Source: Actinoplanes missouriensis 431 | GTDB taxonomy: Bacteria; Actinomycetota; Actinomycetes; Mycobacteriales; Micromonosporaceae | Assembly (NCBI RefSeq): GCF_000284295.1 | Contig: NC_017093.1 | Span: 5,394,001 to 5,458,000, forward strand | Direction: 5' to 3' | Length of the DNA: 64,000 nt | In this document: positions 41,900 through 49,709 of the stretch, piece by piece | Numbering within the stretch: the stretch's first letter is position 1 | How the letters are laid out: each line of letters begins with the position of its first letter | Notes under the pieces: generated by a model | The model's database searches: none | What the model saw: the letters and a program-made list of their open reading frames with translations, nothing else | What the model was told of the DNA's origin: nothing | Position numbers and translations under genes: made by a program

Positions 41900-42479
41900 G
41901 CAGCGTGGAACCATGTCACCGTCGTGTCAAGAGCCGGAAACCTCGCGTTGACATGGCGCAAAATGGCGCGCCGGGTGCGACGGCGCGAGAAAGCCGCCGG
42001 CTCCCCGCCGGCGCATCGCCCGACCCCTCAGCCCCGCTACGGACAGCGACCGCACGCGACCATGCCGCCACCATGAGCCATTTACCAGCGACAACAGGCC
42101 CCGCCGCCGCGACAATGGCGCCCTCTTCTACGTCACCAACCGGTTCGCCGGTACGAGATCGGGGAATTCGACCTGTCCACCCGGGACGTTCAGCGGGATG
42201 AACGGCTCATCCATGGACAAATCACGGATCAACTGCCTGTGTATCATTCGGCGGAACACGCAGGGCGGCGCCAGCCAGGACGCCGGCCGGCCCGCCGGAC
42301 GGAAATGAAAGGCACGCCACGAGGCCGACACGCCGCGTAACCGCGGACCGGCCAACCGGGCGAGCAAGACGGGCAACTAAGCAAGACGGGCAACTAGAAC
42401 GGACGCCCCACACAGGTGGCCGAGACGGGCGCCCGGCGAGCCGGCGGAGAACCGCGGAGAAGGCGGCGGAGGAGATTGC
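41900..42479. other. 580-base intergenic region between the cellulose operon and ugd
   Basis: Divergent promoters for the CebR operon (left) and ugd (right). I see no supported gene. Small repeats occur near 42360-42400 (gcaagacgggcaacta twice). A GGAGGAG ribosome binding site precedes ugd. Confidence 0.5.
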
Positions 42480-43859
<1,380 letters not shown>

Positions 43860-43860
43860 G

Positions 43861-43937
43861 CCAGCGAGCCGAGCCAGCGAGCCGAGCCAGCGAGCCGAGC
43901 CAGCGAGCCGAGCCGTCGAGCTGAGCCAGCGGGCGAG
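43861..43937 (+). repeat. 13-bp tandem array at the ugd stop codon
   Basis: Four perfect ccagcgagccgag units (43861-43912) and two variants. The last bases of ugd, including its TGA (43857-43859), look like a zeroth copy (ctgag for ccgag). Confidence 0.9.
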
Positions 43938-44018
43938 CTCCCGGCAGCATCACACAATCCGCCCGCAAGCCGGCACGGAATCACCGGCAAGCCGGTGCAA
44001 ATCCGCCCACGCACCCCG

Positions 44019-44053
44019 AACCGCCGCAGCGGCCCATAGCCACTGCGGCGGTT
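44019..44053 (+). terminator. Terminator after ugd
   Basis: An 11-bp stem AACCGCCGCAG / CTGCGGCGGTT with a 13-base loop, followed by CCCTTTT. Confidence 0.75.
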
Positions 44054-44159
44054 CCCTTTTGCGGCTACAGCACGTTCCCCCGAAGTCCAGCATGCGGGGG
44101 AAAAATCTGGATAAAGGCGTATCAAAGAACCACGGTCCGATAGGCTCTTTCGCCAATCT

Positions 44160-44175
44160 CCTTAACCGGTTAAGG
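44160..44175. promoter_or_regulatory. Perfect palindrome CCTTAACCGGTTAAGG, LacI-family-like operator
   Basis: 16-bp perfect dyad with a central CG, the form typical of LacI/GalR-family sugar repressors. It lies 168 bases before the start of the aglE-like gene. No second exact copy was found in the window. Confidence 0.65.
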
Positions 44176-44247
44176 TGCCAGGGCGTCGCAGCGATATCGT
44201 TACCGACTCGATCACGACGAAATCATTGCGCAACTTGCTGGTTACCT

Positions 44248-44273
44248 CTTGACTGTTGGTCAAGAAGCGCTTC
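44248..44273. promoter_or_regulatory. Adjacent dyads near the aglE-like promoter
   Basis: CTTGAC (44248-44253) and GTCAAG (44259-44264) flank five bases. They run directly into the 10-bp palindrome GAAGCGCTTC (44264-44273). TTGACT inside the first arm could serve as a -35 box. Confidence 0.4.
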
Positions 44274-44343
44274 GGACGGCGGTGTCGTCACCAGGATCAG
44301 GGTGGTCGACGCCGGAGGCGCTCTATATGACATAGGGAGCGGT

Positions 44344-45711
44344 ATGTTCGGTCAACGTGGGAGTTCGCGATCCCGGGTCGCGCTCGCCGGTGCCCTCAGC
44401 GTCGGCCTGGCTTTCAGCCTGGCTGCCTGCGGCGACAGCGACGATTCCGAGAGCGGTACCACCGACAGTTCGGCAGCAGCGATCGACTGCTCGCCTTACA
44501 CCAAGTTCGGCGACATCAAGGGCAAGCAGGTCACGATCTACACCGGCATCGTGACCCCGGAGGACACCCCGCACAAGGAGTCCTACAAGCCCTTCGAGCA
44601 GTGCACCGGCGCCACCATCAAGTATGAGGGCGACAAGGCGTTCGAGACCCAGGTCCTGGTTCGCGCCAAGGCCGGCAACCCGCCGGACCTCGCGTTCGTG
44701 CCGCAGCCGGGTCTGCTCCAGCAGCTCGTCGCGACCGGCAAGGCGGTCGAGGCTCCGGCCGAGACGTCCGCCAACGTCGACAAGTGGTTCGGCGAGGACT
44801 GGAAGGCGTACGGCACGGTCGACGGCAAGTTCTACGCCGCGCCGCTGGGCGCCAACGTGAAGTCGCTCGTGTGGTACTCGCCGCAGGAGTTCAAGGACAA
44901 GGGCTACACCGTCCCCACCACGCTGGCGGAGCTGCAGACCCTGACCGACAAGATCGTCACGGACGGCGGCAAGCCGTGGTGTGCCGGCATCAGCTCCGGT
45001 GAGGCCACCGGCTGGCCGGTCACCGACTGGGTCGAGGACTTCGTGCTCCGCACCGCGGGCCCCGAGGCCTACGACCAGTGGGTCAAGCACGAGATCCCCT
45101 TCAACGACCCGAAGATCGCCACGGCGTTCGACGCGGTCGGCAACTACCTGAAGAACGACAAGTACGTCAACGGCGGTCTCGGCGACGTCAAGAGCATCGC
45201 CAGCACCACCTTCCAGGACGCGGGTCTCCCGATCCTGGACGGCCAGTGCTCGCTGCACCGCCAGGCCAGCTTCTACGCCGCCAACTTCCCGGCGGACACG
45301 AAGATCGCTGAGGACGGCGACATCTACGCGTTCTACCTCCCGGGCCAGGACGCCACCGCCAAGCCGGTTCTCGGCGGCGGCGAGTTCGTCCTGGCGTTCG
45401 CGGACCGTCCGGAGGTCAAGGCCTTCCAGACGTACCTGTCGAGCGACGTGTGGGCGAACACCAAGGCGAAGGTCTCCTCCGGCTGGGTCAGCGCCAACAA
45501 GGGCCTGAAGGTGGAGAACCTGAAGAACCCGATCGACCAGCTGTCGGCGACCATTCTGCTCGACCCGAACGCGACCTTCCGCTTCGACGGCTCGGACATG
45601 ATGCCCGCCGCGGTCGGCTCGAACGCGTTCTGGAAGCAGGCGACCAACTGGATCACCGGCCAGGACACCAAGACGACGGTGGACAACATCGAGAAGGCTT
45701 GGCCGCAGTAA
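44344..45711 (+). CDS. Sugar ABC transporter substrate-binding lipoprotein (AglE-like)
   Basis: 455 aa from the ATG at 44344 (GGGAGCGG upstream). Lipobox SLAAC (Cys29), an Asp/Ser/Thr-rich linker, then a large family 1 binding fold: VTIYTGIVTPEDTPHKESYKPFEQCTG (in order), FVPQPGLLQQLV, AAPLGANVKSLVWYSPQEF, CAGISSGEATGWPVTDWVED and GGGEFVLAF. The overall pattern resembles alpha-glucoside binding proteins (AglE), so maltose, sucrose or trehalose-type sugars are likely. It is the first gene of a three-gene operon, followed by a hairpin that may protect its mRNA. A palindromic operator lies upstream. Confidence 0.86.
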   Translation: MFGQRGSSRSRVALAGALSVGLAFSLAACGDSDDSESGTTDSSAAAIDCSPYTKFGDIKGKQVTIYTGIVTPEDTPHKESYKPFEQCTGATIKYEGDKAFETQVLVRAKAGNPPDLAFVPQPGLLQQLVATGKAVEAPAETSANVDKWFGEDWKAYGTVDGKFYAAPLGANVKSLVWYSPQEFKDKGYTVPTTLAELQTLTDKIVTDGGKPWCAGISSGEATGWPVTDWVEDFVLRTAGPEAYDQWVKHEIPFNDPKIATAFDAVGNYLKNDKYVNGGLGDVKSIASTTFQDAGLPILDGQCSLHRQASFYAANFPADTKIAEDGDIYAFYLPGQDATAKPVLGGGEFVLAFADRPEVKAFQTYLSSDVWANTKAKVSSGWVSANKGLKVENLKNPIDQLSATILLDPNATFRFDGSDMMPAAVGSNAFWKQATNWITGQDTKTTVDNIEKAWPQ

Positions 45712-45730
45712 TGAGCTGAGGCGACACCGG

Positions 45731-45758
45731 GGCCGGTCGGGCAAACGCCCGACCGGCC
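45731..45758 (+). other. Intercistronic hairpin between aglE-like and aglF-like genes
   Basis: A perfect 12-bp GC stem GGCCGGTCGGGC / GCCCGACCGGCC with an AAAC loop and no T-run after it. This position, just after the binding-protein gene, is typical of mRNA-stabilising or attenuating hairpins that keep binding protein in excess over permeases. Confidence 0.65.
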
Positions 45759-45868
45759 CTACCAGTCTCCAACCCGGTCTCAGTCTCCACCCGGGCTCAT
45801 TAGCGGGCAGCACAGGCACCACTTTCCTTTAGAGTCTTGGTAAATCCGCCCAAGGAGGAACGGGCAGC

Positions 45869-46846
45869 GTGTTCAACACCGCCTCCACCACCGCCGACAA
45901 GCTGATTCAGATGTTCGCGGCGATCCTTTTGTTCGCCGCCGTCGTCGGGGTGATCCTGTTCATCGCCGGTCGTTTCACCGGCAAACGCGACCGCGTCGTC
46001 GCGTACCTGTACCTGGCCCCCGTCGTGCTGATGCTCAGCGTGGGTCTCCTCTACCCCGGTCTTCGCACCATCTACGAGTCGTTCTTCAACGCCGCAGGTG
46101 ATGCGTTCATCGGGATCGACAACTACAAGACCATCTTCACCGACTCGGAGCAGCTCGTCGTGCTCCGGAACACGGCGTTCTGGGTGCTCCTGACGCCGTT
46201 CGTCGCGACCGGCGTGGGCCTGCTCTACGCCATCCTGGTCGACAAGGCACGGATCGAGTCGTTCGCCAAGGCGCTGATCTTCCTGCCCATGTCGATCTCG
46301 TTCGTCGCGGCCTCGGTGATCTGGAAGTTCATGTACGAGTACCGCCCCGACCAGGGCAACGTGAAGCAGATCGGCCTGATCAACCAGGTCATCGTCTGGC
46401 TCGGCGGCAAGCCGGTTCAGCTGCTGATCGACTCGCCGCTGAACACCTTCCTGCTGATCATCGTGATGATCTGGGTCCAGGCCGGCTTCGCGATGACCGT
46501 CCTCTCGGCGGCCATCAAGGCGATCCCGGACGACATCGTGGAGGCGGCCCGCCTCGACGGCGTCACCCCGTGGGGCATGTTCCGTTTCGTGACGCTGCCC
46601 GCGATCCGCCCGGCGGTGGTCGTCGTGCTGACCACCATCGCGATCGCCACGCTGAAGGTCTTCGACATCGTGCAGACGATGACCGGTGGCCGCTTCGACA
46701 CGAGCGTGATCGCCAACGAGTTCTACAGCCAGAGCTTCCGCAGCGCCAACCAGGGTCTCGGCGCCGCGCTCGCGGTCGTGCTGTTCGTCCTCGTGATCCC
46801 GATCGTCGTCTACAACATCCGCCAGCTTCGCCGTTCGGAGGCGTGA
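45869..46846 (+). CDS. Sugar ABC transporter permease (AglF-like, CUT1)
   Basis: 325 aa, GTG start with AAGGAGG in front. An extra N-terminal helix, then six membrane segments; EAA loop VEAARLDGVTPWGMFRFVTLPAI near 228-250; VYNIRQLRRSEA C-terminus. The TGA overlaps the ATG of the next permease by one base (ATGA-type TGATG), implying coupled translation. Confidence 0.88.
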   Translation: MFNTASTTADKLIQMFAAILLFAAVVGVILFIAGRFTGKRDRVVAYLYLAPVVLMLSVGLLYPGLRTIYESFFNAAGDAFIGIDNYKTIFTDSEQLVVLRNTAFWVLLTPFVATGVGLLYAILVDKARIESFAKALIFLPMSISFVAASVIWKFMYEYRPDQGNVKQIGLINQVIVWLGGKPVQLLIDSPLNTFLLIIVMIWVQAGFAMTVLSAAIKAIPDDIVEAARLDGVTPWGMFRFVTLPAIRPAVVVVLTTIAIATLKVFDIVQTMTGGRFDTSVIANEFYSQSFRSANQGLGAALAVVLFVLVIPIVVYNIRQLRRSEA

Positions 46847-47754
46847 TGAGCACCGCGACACCTGTTACCACCACGCCACCGATCACCCCGGAGAAGGTCT
46901 CCGCGTCGGAGAAGGCGAAGAAGAAGCTCACCTCGCCGTGGGCCTCGCTCGTCGCCCTCGTCATCGCGGTGCTCTGGACGCTGCCGACGTTCGGCCTGCT
47001 GGTCTCCTCGTTCCGCCCGGAGCGGGCGATCAAGACGTCCGGCTGGTGGACGTTCTTCTCCGACCCCAAGGTCACGTTCGAGAACTACCAGGCCGTCTTC
47101 GACCCGGACGGCATCAACCTGGCCGACTTCTTCCTGAACACGATCGTCATCACGCTGCCCTCGGTGATCATCCCGCTCTGCCTGGCGTCGCTCGCGGCGT
47201 ACGCGTTCGCGTGGATGAAGTTCCCCGGCAAGAACGTCCTGTTCATCGCGATCTTCGCCCTGCAGATCGTGCCGCTGCAGGTCACCCTGATCCCGCTGCT
47301 GACGCTCTACGTCGACCTGGGTATCGCGAACACCTTCTGGACGCTCTGGCTGTCCCACTCGGCGTTCGCGCTGCCGCTGGCGATCTACATCCTGCACAAC
47401 TTCATCAAGGAGGTGCCGTCCAGCCTGATCGAGGCGGCGCGGATGGACGGCGCAGGCCACGTGGCGATCTTCTTCCGGGTGCTGCTGCCGCTGCTCACCC
47501 CGGCCCTCGCCGCGTTCGGCATCTTCCAGTTCCTCTGGGTCTGGAACGACCTGCTGATCTCACTCACGTTCGCCGGCGCGCCGGAGATCTCCCCGATCAC
47601 CGTCCAGCTGTCGAACCTGAGCGGCACCCGAGGCACGGCCTGGCACCTGCTCTCCGCCGGCGCCTTCGTCTCGATCATCGTCCCGGTGACGGTGTTCCTG
47701 CTGCTCCAGCGCTACTTCGTGCGAGGCCTCCTCGCCGGCAGCGTCAAGGGCTAG
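46846..47754 (+). CDS. Sugar ABC transporter permease (AglG-like, CUT1)
   Basis: 302 aa from the ATG overlapping the previous stop. Six membrane helices after a charged N-terminus. A characteristic GWWTFFSDPKVTFENYQAVF extracellular segment and EAA loop IEAARMDGAGHVAIFFRVLLPLLTP. With the two preceding genes it forms an importer with no ATPase of its own. A terminator follows 33 bases after the stop. Confidence 0.88.
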   Translation: MSTATPVTTTPPITPEKVSASEKAKKKLTSPWASLVALVIAVLWTLPTFGLLVSSFRPERAIKTSGWWTFFSDPKVTFENYQAVFDPDGINLADFFLNTIVITLPSVIIPLCLASLAAYAFAWMKFPGKNVLFIAIFALQIVPLQVTLIPLLTLYVDLGIANTFWTLWLSHSAFALPLAIYILHNFIKEVPSSLIEAARMDGAGHVAIFFRVLLPLLTPALAAFGIFQFLWVWNDLLISLTFAGAPEISPITVQLSNLSGTRGTAWHLLSAGAFVSIIVPVTVFLLLQRYFVRGLLAGSVKG

Positions 47755-47786
47755 CCTCAAGCTCACGCCCCCGCACCAGACCCGTG

Positions 47787-47817
47787 AGGGCCGCGCCAGC
47801 ATCAAGGGCGCGGCCTT
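47787..47817. terminator. Terminator after the agl-like operon
   Basis: An 11-bp stem AGGGCCGCGCC / GGCGCGGCCTT (one G-T) with a 9-base loop, then CACCCTTTT. It separates the operon from the convergent ABC export genes. Confidence 0.75.
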
Positions 47818-47958
47818 CACCCTTTTCCGGTACGGCCCGAAACTCCCCACAAGCACCAGCCCGTCCCCGGACTGCCCCGCGACCCGGGCCTGACGTCCCG
47901 GCCGTTGCGCGTCTTTCGCTATCGGTGCGCCGTCACCCCGGAGAGGCCCCGAACCGGC

Positions 47959-48654
47959 TCACGCGAGACGACCGTCCCGCAGCGTGATCACCCGGTCGGC
48001 GCGGTCGATCAGGGCCGGATCGTGCGTAGCGACCAGGGCGGTCATGCCACGGGCGTCGACCACGGCGCGCAACAGGTCCATGATCGAGCGCCCGGTGTCC
48101 GAGTCGAGCTGCCCGGTCGGCTCGTCGGCGATCAGCAGGTCCGGGTCGTTCGCGAGGGCCCGCGCCACGGCGACCCGCTGCTGCTGACCGCCGGAGAGCT
48201 CGCCGGGCCGCTGCGCCGCCTGCCCGCCGAGCCCGACGAGCTCCAGCAGCACGGCGACCCGTTCGTCGCGTTCGGCGGGTTTGCGGCGGGACAGGCGCAT
48301 CGGGATGCTGACGTTCTCGGCGGCGGTCAGGATCGGGATCAGCCCGAACGACTGGAAGACGAACCCGATCACGTCGCGGCGCAGCTCCAGCAGTTCCGGT
48401 TCGCCGGCCCCGGTCACGGCACGGTCGGCCACCGTGATCGTCCCCCGGTCCGGCCGGTCCAGCCCGCCGATCAGGTTGAGCAGGGTCGTCTTGCCGGCCC
48501 CGGACCGCCCGCGAACCGCGACCAGCTCCCCCTTGGCGACCGAGAACGAGACGTCGGTGAGCGCGTGCACGACCCGATCACCCGAGCCGTAGTCCCGCCC
48601 CAGCCCGGAAACCTCGACAACCGAGCCACCGGCGTCACCAACAACCGCGGTCAC
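47959..48654 (-). CDS. ABC transporter ATP-binding protein (LolD/MacB type)
   Basis: 231 aa. Walker A GRSGAGKTTL (about 49-58), Q-loop VFQSFGLIP, signature LSGGQQQR, Walker B LLIADEPTG and H-loop THD are all present. This is the class of ATPase that drives FtsX-fold mechanotransmission permeases rather than importers. Last gene of a four-gene operon. Its GTG overlaps the previous stop by four bases. Confidence 0.92.
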   Translation of the reverse strand: MTAVVGDAGGSVVEVSGLGRDYGSGDRVVHALTDVSFSVAKGELVAVRGRSGAGKTTLLNLIGGLDRPDRGTITVADRAVTGAGEPELLELRRDVIGFVFQSFGLIPILTAAENVSIPMRLSRRKPAERDERVAVLLELVGLGGQAAQRPGELSGGQQQRVAVARALANDPDLLIADEPTGQLDSDTGRSIMDLLRAVVDARGMTALVATHDPALIDRADRVITLRDGRLA

Positions 48655-49709
48655 CGCGCACTCCCCCCACCACCGGCCGGACGAGCATCACTGCCCGGAC
48701 GAGCATCACTGCCCGGACGGACCTCCACGTGGTCCTGCTCCAGGTTCAGGCGCACCCGATCCCGCAGACTGAGCGCCTCCACGAACGCCGCCGGCAGCTG
48801 CAGACGCCCCGCCCGGTCGAGGACCGCGTATTCCTCACTGACGTGCTCCTCGGTCCCGTCCGAGGCGATACGGGCCGATCTCCGTACCTCGGAAGCGGTT
48901 TTTCCGTCGCGAATAGCGACGGCTCGCCGCACCTGGCCGGCCACCGTCATGTCGTGCGTCACCACGACGACGGTGACGCCCAGCTCGGCGTTGACGGTGC
49001 GCAGCGCCCCGAACACCTCGTCGGCGGTGGCCTCGTCGAGTTCGCCGGTGGGTTCGTCGGCGAAGAGCACTTCCGGATCGTTGGCAAGCGCCACCGCCAC
49101 CGCGCACCGCTGCTGCTCGCCACCGCTCATCTCCCCGGGCCGGCGACCCGCCTTGTCGGCGAGCCCCACCATGTCGAGCAGCTCCATGGTCCGCTCACCA
49201 GCCTTGTTCTTTGCGCGCAGGCGGCGGCCGCTCGCCAGCCGGGCCGGCAGCTCCACGTTCTCCCGGGCGCTCAGATAGGGCAGCAGGTTCCGCGCCGTCT
49301 GCTGCCAGACGAACCCGACGATCGTGCGGCGGTATTCGAGGCGCTTGCGGGCGGACATGCCGAGCAGGTCGTAGCCGGCCACCTTCGCCACGCCGGCGGT
49401 CGGCTCGTCCAGGCCGGAGAGGATGTTCAGCATCGTGGACTTGCCGGAACCGGAGGCCCCCACGACGGCGAGCAGCTCACCCCGGTCGACGACCAGGTCC
49501 AGCCCCTGCAGGGCCACCACCTCGACCCCTTCGGTACGGAAGATCCGGACCAGGCCGTCACAGACGATGTGCCCGCTGAGCCGGTCCTCACCACCGGCCC
49601 GGGCGGCGGCCTTCGCGGCGGCCCGCAGTTCCAGCTCCGCGAGGTCGCTCTGAGCACTGCCGCGCCCACCAAGCTCTACGGCTCCATCACTGACAGCTGG
49701 GTCACTCAC
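48651..49709 (-). CDS. ABC transporter ATPase with C-terminal AbrB-like segment
   Basis: 352 aa, GTG start overlapping the upstream stop (GTGA). Complete ATPase: Walker A GASGSGKST near 83-91, WQQTARNLLPYLSARENVEL, signature MSGGEQQR, Walker B VLFADEPTGELD, H-loop THD. After residue about 285 follows EEYAVLDRAGRLQLPAAFVEALSLRDRVRLNLEQDHVEV (in order), which reads like a SpoVT/AbrB swapped-hairpin domain (xxxDxxGRxxLPxxxxxxLxxxDRVxxxLxxxxxxV). An AbrB-type dimerisation or DNA-binding domain fused to an ABC ATPase is unusual. The extreme C-terminus is an 18-bp repeat product (RPGSDA). Confidence 0.85.
   Translation of the reverse strand: MSDPAVSDGAVELGGRGSAQSDLAELELRAAAKAAARAGGEDRLSGHIVCDGLVRIFRTEGVEVVALQGLDLVVDRGELLAVVGASGSGKSTMLNILSGLDEPTAGVAKVAGYDLLGMSARKRLEYRRTIVGFVWQQTARNLLPYLSARENVELPARLASGRRLRAKNKAGERTMELLDMVGLADKAGRRPGEMSGGEQQRCAVAVALANDPEVLFADEPTGELDEATADEVFGALRTVNAELGVTVVVVTHDMTVAGQVRRAVAIRDGKTASEVRRSARIASDGTEEHVSEEYAVLDRAGRLQLPAAFVEALSLRDRVRLNLEQDHVEVRPGSDARPGSDARPAGGGGSAR
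48677..48720. repeat. 18-bp repeat at the ATPase C-terminus
   Basis: Two perfect ccggacgagcatcactgc units and a partial third, in frame. They encode ARPGSD repeats just before the stop. Confidence 0.85.

Larger units (their letters stand above)
43860..44343. other. Intergenic region before the aglE-like operon
   Basis: Left to right: 13-bp array, small dyad CACCGGC-AA-GCCGGTG (43982-43997), ugd terminator, dyad TTCCCCCG/CGGGGGAA (44075-44102), perfect palindrome (44160-44175), then a CTTGAC/GTCAAG dyad and GAAGCGCTTC. There is no gene. The density of dyads in the last 200 bases marks a heavily regulated promoter. Confidence 0.55.

Noticed and set aside
43960..44060. Cobalamin-riboswitch-like pieces (GGAATCACCGG, GGTGCAAATCC, GCCACTG)
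   Set aside because: The order and spacing of conserved boxes do not fit and the B12 box is missing. The region is better explained by the ugd terminator and a small dyad, and the downstream gene is a sugar transporter.
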